A stretch of DNA of 64,000 nucleotides. Origin: Synechococcus sp. UW105 (lineage in GTDB: Bacteria > Cyanobacteriota > Cyanobacteriia > PCC-6307 > Cyanobiaceae). Positions 27,134 to 35,691 of this stretch are shown piece by piece (within the stretch, counting starts at the first letter, position 1; each line of letters starts with the position of its first letter). The notes below the pieces were generated by a model, which was not told the DNA's origin, did no database searches, and was given only the letters and a program-made list of their open reading frames with translations. Made by a program: the position numbers and the translations under genes. The DNA lies in the NCBI RefSeq assembly GCF_900473935.1, contig NZ_UCNN01000015.1, positions 1 through 64,000 on the forward strand. The letters run 5' to 3'.

Positions 27134-29023
27134 CTATGAGGGTGTAAGGAAGGCAACGGATAGCGGGAGAGTTACTCTGAGAAGGTGGTCACCTGAGGGC
27201 AAAAAACCAATGATACAGAAACTTTGACTAGGCAAACGGTGACCTAACCCCATGGCAAACCATGTGGGTTGCCAAAAGGTTTTAACATCTAAGGCAGAGG
27301 AAGCGTCAATAAGCAGAGAATTTAATAGTGAAGTAGGGGAGCTGGGAGAAAGATGCAACCAAAGACGGAAGTATAAAGGAACGTGCGTAGAAACACTATC
27401 CTCGATAATAAGCGTAATCTGGTCGGAAGAAGCAGCGCTTAGCTGAACACGACGATGATGTTGTGCACCTCTACTGTCGAAACCATTATGGCTGCCTGCA
27501 GCGAAGTAGACTTGATCAGATGAATGAGAGCATTCGCGATGTCGAGGTAAGGCTTTTCGACCTGCACGGAAACTTCCCCAAACATCTACAGGTTCAACCC
27601 AATCAATTTCACCAGATGGAGAAGAGAAACCAAGTTGCAATACATTATGAGCAGCACCAGACCTTTCGTATAGACGATCTGAACAATAGCGGTAAATACT
27701 AGTACCAGTTTCACTGATAACTGGTTGGCCAAAGTAGGTTAGGTCAAAACTCAATTGATCGGAATGGACATGTGCAGGGAGATGTGGAGGACAAGGAACA
27801 CCACATTTAAAAATGAGCTCCCAACCATATCCAGGTCGTAAAAGCGTCCAGCCAGTTGCAGGTAAATCGAGGACACTAGGAGAAATCGTGAGTGGTCGGC
27901 GATTGGAGGAAGATTCTGGGAGGGAAAATAAGGAAGAAGCCAAATATCGCCGCAGGGGAGAAGTAAGAAAGAAGTTGTTTTCTGAACAATGTGATTGATT
28001 GAGATATATTTGAGCAAACGATACCACCTCATCAAGTGACGGGGATATATCAACTGGACTGTCGTTGAAACGTGGATATTGGCCATTATATAAACGTACT
28101 GAGGAGGCCCATGACGCCATTTTTCTAATGGCGGAAACGAGCCAAGACGGGCGTTGATGGGTAATTAACGCAATGGCAAAACCTAGTTCAACCAAACGGT
28201 CTAATAGCAAGAGATGATAACAAGCAGAGCGCTCTTCATGCCCTCCGTCCGATAGTATTTGAGTTTTAATCTCTATTTCAAGTAGGTATAGGGCCCGAAT
28301 GTGCATGGAATAGGCATCAGGTCCAAAAAATTGAAGACCGCCAAGCGCCAAGGCAGTTAGATTTTCTATCCAATGATTACCTCCATGACAATGCTCAGGA
28401 TGAGACTGTAACCAACGCAACTGCTGCCAAAGAGATTGTAATCGCGATGAAGATATAAGCTCAGGGCAACAACGGAATAACCAAATCCAATTCCTGGTAC
28501 GGAGAGAAATAGTGTAACTATTCCAACCATCACCATTTCCAGGTGTATTTGCTGAGATCCAATGATCAAGAAGTTGTTCTAAAGCAATAGCGTCAAATGA
28601 CCAGGATTTAGATATCAATGCATGTTCGAGCCAATCACGAGCCCAATCAAAATAATGTAAATGGAATTGCCATAGTCGGGGCCAAGAAGAATCATTCCAC
28701 GAGAAGGGGAAAAATAGTTGACGTTCCTGTTGAAGAAAAGAAAAACGTATTGAAGAAAGAGGTCGTTCTAGACTTGCCGGTGGATGGAGACCATGACAAT
28801 AAAGCTCACGAAGTACAGGACGCCATCCTGGATTGGAATTATTGGCATCAGCCAAAGCAAGGGAGCAGTTAGAGGGTAGAAAACTATCAAAAAACTTATG
28901 AATATCATATACTATGCGACGTTTAAGCCGGATAGGACCTATATCAAGCAAAGTGCGAAATAAGCGCCGATAATAGGAAGCAAAAAAAGGAAAGTTGGGC
29001 TTAAACAATGTTAGTGACCCCAC
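27134..29023 (-). CDS. Heparinase II/III-like (alginate-lyase family) protein
   Basis: 629 residues. The N-terminal (alpha/alpha) toroid domain includes FHLHYFDWARDWLEH and HCHGGNHWIENLTALALGG. The C-terminal beta-sandwich has HVHSDQLSFDLTYFGQPVISETGTSIY, the heparinase II/III C-terminal signature with the metal or catalytic His. Such proteins cleave uronate-containing polysaccharides by beta-elimination. No signal peptide is apparent at the N-terminus (LTLFKPNFPFFASYYRRL), which is unusual for a degradative lyase and suggests a cytoplasmic or membrane-associated biosynthetic role. It lies between a glycosyltransferase and a UDP-sugar dehydrogenase and overlaps the latter by 23 bases. Confidence 0.83.
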   Translation of the reverse strand: MGSLTLFKPNFPFFASYYRRLFRTLLDIGPIRLKRRIVYDIHKFFDSFLPSNCSLALADANNSNPGWRPVLRELYCHGLHPPASLERPLSSIRFSFLQQERQLFFPFSWNDSSWPRLWQFHLHYFDWARDWLEHALISKSWSFDAIALEQLLDHWISANTPGNGDGWNSYTISLRTRNWIWLFRCCPELISSSRLQSLWQQLRWLQSHPEHCHGGNHWIENLTALALGGLQFFGPDAYSMHIRALYLLEIEIKTQILSDGGHEERSACYHLLLLDRLVELGFAIALITHQRPSWLVSAIRKMASWASSVRLYNGQYPRFNDSPVDISPSLDEVVSFAQIYLNQSHCSENNFFLTSPLRRYLASSLFSLPESSSNRRPLTISPSVLDLPATGWTLLRPGYGWELIFKCGVPCPPHLPAHVHSDQLSFDLTYFGQPVISETGTSIYRYCSDRLYERSGAAHNVLQLGFSSPSGEIDWVEPVDVWGSFRAGRKALPRHRECSHSSDQVYFAAGSHNGFDSRGAQHHRRVQLSAASSDQITLIIEDSVSTHVPLYFRLWLHLSPSSPTSLLNSLLIDASSALDVKTFWQPTWFAMGLGHRLPSQSFCIIGFLPSGDHLLRVTLPLSVAFLTPS

Positions 29024-30215
29024 AGAAATCTAATATGGGACGATCAAGGAGGCGAAGTCTTTTAAAATCGGTATGAGCAACTAAGAAAACAAGCAGATCA
29101 GCATTGGCAAGAACAGAATCGATAGAATATAGTCTGAAGTCAGGATGGCTAACAAGGTTAGGTTCACAGACAAGAACATTTAGACCTGACGAAATTATTT
29201 CTGAGACAATATTGAGAGCCGGGGATTGACGCAGATCATCGACATCAGGCTTGAAAGTGATGCCAAGAAGGCCTATTTGTACTGGACGTTCTAATTGAGA
29301 GGCAAGAGAATCAGCTCGTGACTTAACTTGTTGTACAACCCAGAGACTTTTTTGATCGTTAACGAGCCGAGCGGCTTGGATGAGAGGGGTAGAGTTAGGA
29401 AGAGCAGAGGCAATAAACCAAGGATCTACTGCTATACAGTGCCCCCCAACACCACAACCAGGTTGTAAAATATTAACTCTGGGATGGTGATTGGCCAAAC
29501 GTATCATATTACTAATATCAATATCTAACTCATGGCAAATAATTGAAAGCTCATTGGCAAAAGCAATATTTACATCGCGGAAGCTATTTTCTGCAAGTTT
29601 AACAAGCTCTGCAGTACGAGAGTCCGTCAGATAAAGCTCTCCGTCGCAAAAAGTGGAGTAAAACCTTCTAGCATGCTGAGATGCGCTGTAAGTCAAACCA
29701 CCAATTACACGATCATTATTGACCAGTTCAGAAAGAATACGTCCAGGTAAAACACGCTCTGGGCAATAGGCTATGCTTAATTGATCTTTAGTGAGACCGC
29801 TAATCTCCTCAAGCAATACACAAACTTGCTCAGTAGTGCCTACCGGAGAAGTGGATTCTAGTAATACTAAGTTACCAGGAAGAAGATATGGAGCAATAGA
29901 CTGTACCGCAGTCAACACAAATTCTATATTAGGTTGAGGGATACTATTGTGAGAGGTGTCAAAAGGAGTGGGCACAGTTATAATAAAAATATCAGCAGAG
30001 CATGGAAACAATTGAGCCGAAAGATTACCTGATGAAACACCATCAGCGACAGATTGTTCTAAATCAGGTTCAATAATATGAACATTTCCATCGTTGACAA
30101 TGTTTACAACATCGGGATTGATGTCTACACCAAAAACACGATGACCTACTTTTGCCAATAGAGCAGCAGTTGGAAGGCCAATATAGCCGAGGCCAAGGAT
30201 GCAACATGTACTCAT
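29001..30215 (-). CDS. UDP-N-acetyl-hexosamine 6-dehydrogenase (WecC/WbpA family)
   Basis: 404 residues. NAD motif ILGLGYIGLPTA (GxGxxG 8-13), VPTPFD substrate loop, LLESTSPVGTTEQ, and the catalytic Cys in GCGVGGHCIAVDPWFI. The GGHCIAVDPWF wording is closer to WecC (UDP-ManNAc dehydrogenase) than to Ugd. The product would be a UDP-HexNAc uronate. Its start overlaps the stop of the fused oxidoreductase by one base. A second enzyme of this superfamily is at 51367-52695, so the locus probably makes two different amino-uronates, or keeps one enzyme for each of two repeat-unit branches. Confidence 0.88.
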   Translation of the reverse strand: MSTCCILGLGYIGLPTAALLAKVGHRVFGVDINPDVVNIVNDGNVHIIEPDLEQSVADGVSSGNLSAQLFPCSADIFIITVPTPFDTSHNSIPQPNIEFVLTAVQSIAPYLLPGNLVLLESTSPVGTTEQVCVLLEEISGLTKDQLSIAYCPERVLPGRILSELVNNDRVIGGLTYSASQHARRFYSTFCDGELYLTDSRTAELVKLAENSFRDVNIAFANELSIICHELDIDISNMIRLANHHPRVNILQPGCGVGGHCIAVDPWFIASALPNSTPLIQAARLVNDQKSLWVVQQVKSRADSLASQLERPVQIGLLGITFKPDVDDLRQSPALNIVSEIISSGLNVLVCEPNLVSHPDFRLYSIDSVLANADLLVFLVAHTDFKRLRLLDRPILDFCGVTNIV

Positions 30216-32311
30216 TAATCTAATACCTGTAAAAGTAAGCGTTGTACCTCAAAAATTTGAGATATGGGTATAGGACTACTAGAACCAGTAGCAATTGATC
30301 TGAGAAAAGCAGCAGAACATTGAACTTGACCTTTATTTTGAGATAAAAGACGTCGAGTTCGGAAACCCTCTACTCCCCAAGCTTGAAGTTTGCGGAAATT
30401 GGATAGGCAAAAGACCTTTGTGCCAGCGAAAACCTCGATGCGCTCCTTAGGAAAGGACTTATGACCATTCGCAAAATAGTGAATGGTACCAATTGATCCA
30501 TCAACAAAACGAAGTTGAAGAGAAAATGTGTCCGAACGGGCCATTGAGTCAGAAGCCTTGAATAGATGAAGGGTGTCTATAGGACTATCTACAAGGAAGC
30601 GAAGAAGATCGACAAAGTGACAAGCTTCGCCTAATAAACGTCCTCCACCAATTTTGGAATCATGAACCCAATGGTCAGGTGATACAGAACCAGCATTACA
30701 AGTATATACAAATGCCTTTGGTCCTGTAAGGACGGATATATGTTGCTTAAGTTCAACAGTGAGAGGAGCAAAACGTCTATTAAAGCCAACCATAAGTAAA
30801 CTGTCACCAGTATAACTAGACTCGATAGCTGCTAATTCATCAAGAGAGAGGCAAAGAGGTTTTTCAACAAATACATGTTTGCGAGCGGACAAAGCCTTGA
30901 TAACATAATATGCATGACTATCGTGGCGAGTTGCTATAACAACAGCATTGACCGATGGATTAGAAATAGCATTATTGGGATCTGTTGTTGCATTACGAAA
31001 ACCAAACTTCTTACCATAATAAACTGGACCTATGCCAGAAATAGCACAGAGGGTATGAAAACTACCGCCTGCAGAAGCGAAGGCGGGGATAAGTATCCTA
31101 CGAGAATAGTTTCCACAACCAATAAAACTGAGGGCAGGGATCGAAGGTTTGCTCTTAAAATCGGCAAAAGGCAGATTAACTGTAGATTTGGGAGAAGCAG
31201 ATTTAAGAGAATATGTCAATATAATGCCCAACGAGGGCTCAGAACTTGTGAGTAACTCATAAGCATTTGGGGCATCCTGAAAAGAAAAGTGATGGGAGAT
31301 GAGGCCTTCTGTTGACAATGAACCCCGTGAAAGTGCTTCAAGTACAGCTGAAAAATTACGCTGCTCAGTCCATCTAACAAAACCAATAGGATAATCATTG
31401 CCAAGAAGCTCGTAAGATGAATCATAACGCCCAGGTCCATAAGAACAACTGACTTGAAAGGAAAGCTCTTTTTTATAAAATAAATCACGCTTAAGTTGCA
31501 AACCTGAAACACCAACTAACACAATACGACCACGCTGACGACAGACTGTAGATGCGATATCAACTGGTTCGGAAGAAGTTGTAGAGGCAGTAATGAGAAC
31601 ACCATCAACACCAATACCAGAAGTTTGACTCATACACCATGAAATGGGGTCGTCATGCTTCGAAGTACAGATAGATTGTATACCAAATGTTTCAGCAATC
31701 GTGCATTTTGATAAATCAGGATCGAGACCCAAGACACGACATCCATGTGCAATTAATATTTGCCCAGTAAGCAATCCAATTAAACCTAAGCCACTAACTA
31801 GGTATGTTTCTCCAAAAGTAGGCTTAGATAATCGAACGCCCTGCAAACCAATGGAAGCGAGAACAGTGAACAGGGCAGATTGATCACTTACATTATCTGG
31901 TATACGAGCACAGAGATGATGAGGAACTGAGACAATCTCAGCATGTGGACCATTAGATATGACACGGTCTCCAACAGAGAAGCCAAGTACGTTCTGGCCA
32001 ACTGATAAAACAACGCCAACATTGCAATATCCAAGGGCTAGGGGATCATCAAGTTTGCTTTGAACGGACTCAATAGCAGGCTTTGGACCATCAGTACGTA
32101 CTTTATCCATAAGTTGCTTAACCTTATGAGGTTGTTTCTTAGCTTTATCAATGAACCCAGATTTGCCAAAATCTACAAGCATACGCTCTGTACCAGAGGA
32201 TAATAATGAGGAATATGTTTGTATGAGAAGGTGACCTGTTGAAAGAGAAGGCGAGGGAACCTCCAAAATTTCACATTTACCGGTACGTAGTGAAAGAATT
32301 ACTTGTTTCAT
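30215..32311 (-). CDS. Two-domain oxidoreductase: zinc-ADH-like plus Gfo/Idh/MocA
   Basis: 698 residues. The N-terminal half resembles medium-chain alcohol dehydrogenases (SSGTERMLVDFGKSG, LALGYCNVGVV, VGDRVISNGPHAE, then Rossmann SGLGLIGLLTGQIL). The C-terminal half, from about residue 385, is a Gfo/Idh/MocA oxidoreductase (ALSFIGCGNYSRRI, HVFVEKPLCLSLDELA, GFNRRFAPLT). This fused architecture recurs in bacterial O-antigen and exopolysaccharide loci, often beside heparinase-like genes; its reaction is not established to my knowledge. The ADH half seems to lack the structural-zinc Cys cluster. It overlaps the WecC-like gene by one base. Confidence 0.85.
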   Translation of the reverse strand: MKQVILSLRTGKCEILEVPSPSLSTGHLLIQTYSSLLSSGTERMLVDFGKSGFIDKAKKQPHKVKQLMDKVRTDGPKPAIESVQSKLDDPLALGYCNVGVVLSVGQNVLGFSVGDRVISNGPHAEIVSVPHHLCARIPDNVSDQSALFTVLASIGLQGVRLSKPTFGETYLVSGLGLIGLLTGQILIAHGCRVLGLDPDLSKCTIAETFGIQSICTSKHDDPISWCMSQTSGIGVDGVLITASTTSSEPVDIASTVCRQRGRIVLVGVSGLQLKRDLFYKKELSFQVSCSYGPGRYDSSYELLGNDYPIGFVRWTEQRNFSAVLEALSRGSLSTEGLISHHFSFQDAPNAYELLTSSEPSLGIILTYSLKSASPKSTVNLPFADFKSKPSIPALSFIGCGNYSRRILIPAFASAGGSFHTLCAISGIGPVYYGKKFGFRNATTDPNNAISNPSVNAVVIATRHDSHAYYVIKALSARKHVFVEKPLCLSLDELAAIESSYTGDSLLMVGFNRRFAPLTVELKQHISVLTGPKAFVYTCNAGSVSPDHWVHDSKIGGGRLLGEACHFVDLLRFLVDSPIDTLHLFKASDSMARSDTFSLQLRFVDGSIGTIHYFANGHKSFPKERIEVFAGTKVFCLSNFRKLQAWGVEGFRTRRLLSQNKGQVQCSAAFLRSIATGSSSPIPISQIFEVQRLLLQVLD

Positions 32312-32329
32312 AGTAGTAAATATGGAAAA

Positions 32330-33700
32330 TTAGAGATGGGAAAGGACAAATCTAAGCTTTGAAGAATTAATACGCGGTATAGCTGACACACGAGTGAAAT
32401 CAATTTGAATCTTGTCTCCCAAACGCATCCTCACTGATTGCAACAACGAGTTCATTAGGTCGTGTGTATTCGAAAGGTTAGTTACATAATACAACTTGGC
32501 ATGTCCTGGTCGATATTGTACGAACTGTGCCTCTTGAATAAAAGGAAAGTCTTTTAAGATGAAATCCATCCTACCGACTCGAGTTCCATCGCAAAGAACG
32601 AGACAATCCTCGATTCGACCATCAATAGAATCAACTAGTCTCCACCCAGAATGGTCGTGCAAATTATTAGGATTAATAGAAACTAGATCTTGAGTGTCAT
32701 ACCGAAAAAGAGGGAAAGCGATATTAAAAAGAGTAGAACCAATCAGTTTATAGGAATTCGGTTGATCAGAAGGGATTAGTTCTACAACGGAAAAATCCTC
32801 ATCAACTCGCAAATAGCCATTATTTTGTTGTGAAATATTTGCAACATATTCTGCTTGGCCGTAGTGATCAAATATGGGAACTTTAAACACATCAGAAAGA
32901 AGTTGTCGTTGGTGCTCTAACAGACTCTCTGCACCTGTAGAAACAACACGCAAATGATCAGATAAATCAAAATTATACTTTTGACAATATGATGCAAGCA
33001 ATACCAAGAAGGATGGGTAACCATGGAGCCAAGGTAGGCCGGATCTGCGTATTTTAGTTAAATAAGAAAAAGCAGTATCATCATTAAGATGATATGAACT
33101 GAATAGGATTTGTTTAGCTGGATAATTTAGCCTCCAATAAGGTGGTTTAGTCTGATTGGGGCTTACTATTGGTCTACCAGCAAATATTCCGCACCAATCA
33201 TTGAAAGAGATGTTATGAGAGTGACGATAACGCCACCATGTAGCCCACTGTTCTCGTTCGGCAGATAAAGAAGCTTTGAAGACTAGCCCAGTTCCAGTTG
33301 TACCACTTGTGTGACATGATATAAGTTTATTAGAGGTATAGGTAGAGATAAAATCAGAAGCAGGTGGTATTATTGCTAGATTGCGTTGAACCTCTTTCTT
33401 GGTGATAATTGGCAACTTAACAAGATCATCTAAAGGACACTTGGAGGAGAAAGAAACTCCATAGTCGAGAAATTTAGAACGCCAAAAAGGACTGAAGGAA
33501 GCAGCGAGAAAAAGAAGTTTTAATCGTTCATTTTGATATTGACGAATAAAGTCTATCGATTGTTCTGATCTGTAAATAGAGTCTTGCAATCGTTTAGTAA
33601 AGTCACCGCCATAACGACGTCGGTTTAGAAAATAACCGTTAATTGAACAAACAGCATTTTGAAATTGACATGGCAGGCGATGATACAACTTTCCTTTCAT
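32330..33700 (-). CDS. CapK/PaaK-like adenylate-forming enzyme
   Basis: 456 residues from ATG 33700; the frame continues to 33754 but would overlap the glycosyltransferase stop at 33708. The AMP-binding P-loop SCHTSGTTGTGLVF and the later VVSTGAESLLEHQRQLL and FDHYGQAEYVA are typical of phenylacetate-CoA ligase-like CapK proteins. These activate a carboxylate with ATP. In capsule loci the substrate is generally unknown, but may be an acyl group attached to a sugar. Placed between GT2 and the fused oxidoreductase in the same operon. Confidence 0.83.
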   Translation of the reverse strand: MKGKLYHRLPCQFQNAVCSINGYFLNRRRYGGDFTKRLQDSIYRSEQSIDFIRQYQNERLKLLFLAASFSPFWRSKFLDYGVSFSSKCPLDDLVKLPIITKKEVQRNLAIIPPASDFISTYTSNKLISCHTSGTTGTGLVFKASLSAEREQWATWWRYRHSHNISFNDWCGIFAGRPIVSPNQTKPPYWRLNYPAKQILFSSYHLNDDTAFSYLTKIRRSGLPWLHGYPSFLVLLASYCQKYNFDLSDHLRVVSTGAESLLEHQRQLLSDVFKVPIFDHYGQAEYVANISQQNNGYLRVDEDFSVVELIPSDQPNSYKLIGSTLFNIAFPLFRYDTQDLVSINPNNLHDHSGWRLVDSIDGRIEDCLVLCDGTRVGRMDFILKDFPFIQEAQFVQYRPGHAKLYYVTNLSNTHDLMNSLLQSVRMRLGDKIQIDFTRVSAIPRINSSKLRFVLSHL

Positions 33701-33707
33701 TATTTTG

Positions 33708-34496
33708 TTAACGGTTGAAAATAAATCTAATCGAGCTAAATGCCAAACCAACAATTGCTTTAGGGCTATAGATAGAGAAAAGACATAAACGCCTTGTAAA
33801 GGGTAGATCCTGGTTGAAAAATATTCTGATTAAAGCGAGAATGCGCCCTAGGTGACTATGGAAAGTTTTTAAATTAGATTGTTCACGAGAAAGGAAATAT
33901 CGGGAATAGCTAGGAATGCTTTTACCTGTATGTTTGACAGCTAGGGCATAAACTAAATAATAGTCTTCACCTATTCCGCCATAAGTACCCAACATCTGGT
34001 AAAGATATGAGAGGCCGAGGGAAGTTTTGTATGAAAGAGTATTATGAAAAGGGAGAGGAAAATACGATAAGCCGGCGTATGGAAGTTTACGTAGGATAGC
34101 GTTTTTACTATTGACAATATATACAGGTTCCCAACAATAGTCGCAACCAGAGTTCAGTAAATTAAATATATTTGCCAAACGAGTAGATGGGTATGTATCA
34201 TCAACATCCCAGATAGTCGTAAAAGGAGATTTCACATGGAAAAGAGCAAAGTTTCTTGCAAACCCACGACCCATATTACGAGGAAGATGAAATAGTCTGA
34301 TACGAGGATCAGTTGATGCAAGAGTATTACAAATTTCGGCTGATGAATCTGTCGATCCATCATTGACAATGATCCATTCCCAGTCAAAAAAGGTCTGTGC
34401 TTTTATAGATTCATGCGTGGAAACGAGAAAAGAATTGACATTATATATAGGCGAAATAATAGAGATCTTAGGAGTAAAGTTAGGGTGACTAGTCAT
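33708..34496 (-). CDS. Glycosyltransferase family 2
   Basis: 262 residues, GT-A fold. It begins ISIISPIYNVNSFLVSTHESIKAQ, then WIIVNDGSTDSS and the metal-binding TIWDVDDTY (DxDD). It adds one sugar to a growing repeat unit at the cytoplasmic face of the inner membrane. Donor is unknown. Its start overlaps the end of the Wzy-like gene by 8 bases. Confidence 0.9.
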   Translation of the reverse strand: MTSHPNFTPKISIISPIYNVNSFLVSTHESIKAQTFFDWEWIIVNDGSTDSSAEICNTLASTDPRIRLFHLPRNMGRGFARNFALFHVKSPFTTIWDVDDTYPSTRLANIFNLLNSGCDYCWEPVYIVNSKNAILRKLPYAGLSYFPLPFHNTLSYKTSLGLSYLYQMLGTYGGIGEDYYLVYALAVKHTGKSIPSYSRYFLSREQSNLKTFHSHLGRILALIRIFFNQDLPFTRRLCLFSIYSPKAIVGLAFSSIRFIFNR

Positions 34497-35667
34497 AAGC
34501 TGGTCCTATAGTTCGAGGATTGATACTATGATAATATCTAGACGAAATAATTGCAGTAAGAGCAAAAACAACTGAACCCGCAGAGGTAAACAAAAGATTA
34601 TAATGTAAACTTGCCAAAAGGAAAAGAACAGTAGTGAAGGAGGGTGAAATAGATATCAATAGTATACCAAGCAGAACACTGCCGATAAAGCCAAGATAAT
34701 AATATATTTCTAAGTAACCAAAATCACTACCGAAACCGACATGATCTAGAACTGAATGCGTATAACCTAAGAGAGGATGCTCAGATGAAAAGACCAGAGA
34801 AAGCCGCCAGATCTTATGATCAACAAAAAGATATGAAATATAACGGAGGCTAAACATAGGAAAAATATATTCAGCATAGGTGAAAAACAAAAACAGAATC
34901 AGTGAAAAGATTACGAGGATAACAAGAAAAGTGGTAGAAAATTTGAGGCGTTTAGCCAAATATATGGGAAACTGATAATAGGGGACTAGAATATAGTAAA
35001 AAATTAGAGAAGCCAATACGAGTCCAGCTGCTGTACCTGATGCAATAAGAATAAAAGCAATGCAAAATATTGCAAAGCTGATGAATGATAAATATGGTTT
35101 ATTCTTGAGGTAAGAAAAAGATTGAGTAATAGATACAAATAAAACAACCAATAGTGATCCGGTTGTAGATGGTCTGCCAGTTAACCCGTAAACACGAGCG
35201 CTTAACAATTGAGTTGAACCTGTGATCAGTCTTGAGCTTTCTTTAAGCATAGAAGTGAATAAGGGGAACGAAGGATAAAACCACTCTAAAAGTAGTAAAG
35301 CAAATACTACAAACAGCATACTTAGAAATAGTTTTGGAAAAAAATTGGATTTAGATGGATAATAAAGCTCTAGGGAAGCGGCTGCAAAATCAACAAGAAA
35401 AAGAACAAAAAACCAAGCAAAATATTGACGAAGAATAATAATTTCACTGTAAAGCGAGGAGTCAACGAAAAAGAAACGCGCTGAAAAATAAACAATGATA
35501 AGCAATATGCCGATACAATATTTTTTTATTGGAATCGCCAAGGAAACAGAGAAATTATTTGAGATAAAAAGAGAAGCTAGTATGAGGAAAAAACCGTAGA
35601 AATACAAAGGTTTATAAAAAACAGTAAGAATGAAACAATAGATAGAAGAAAGGAATAGGATAGACAT
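34489..35667 (-). CDS. Candidate O-antigen/capsule polymerase (Wzy-like)
   Basis: 392 residues, very hydrophobic, with about ten to twelve membrane segments. The largest polar loop, containing SARVYGLTGRPSTTGSLL, resembles the Wzy/WaaL periplasmic loop with its conserved RPxxxG pattern, and a later loop has SSEHPLLGYTHS, like the HPxxG(x)G region of O-antigen polymerases. Low conservation is normal for Wzy. It is the only such protein in the locus, which favours polymerase over ligase. Confidence 0.72.
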   Translation of the reverse strand: MSILFLSSIYCFILTVFYKPLYFYGFFLILASLFISNNFSVSLAIPIKKYCIGILLIIVYFSARFFFVDSSLYSEIIILRQYFAWFFVLFLVDFAAASLELYYPSKSNFFPKLFLSMLFVVFALLLLEWFYPSFPLFTSMLKESSRLITGSTQLLSARVYGLTGRPSTTGSLLVVLFVSITQSFSYLKNKPYLSFISFAIFCIAFILIASGTAAGLVLASLIFYYILVPYYQFPIYLAKRLKFSTTFLVILVIFSLILFLFFTYAEYIFPMFSLRYISYLFVDHKIWRLSLVFSSEHPLLGYTHSVLDHVGFGSDFGYLEIYYYLGFIGSVLLGILLISISPSFTTVLFLLASLHYNLLFTSAGSVVFALTAIISSRYYHSINPRTIGPAYD

Positions 35668-35691
35668 GATTATCGAGATAAATAAATAGAC

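Noticed and set aside
33701-33754. Upstream start for the CapK-like gene
   Set aside because: It would overlap the GT2 stop by about 47 bases; the ATG at 33700 follows that stop directly.
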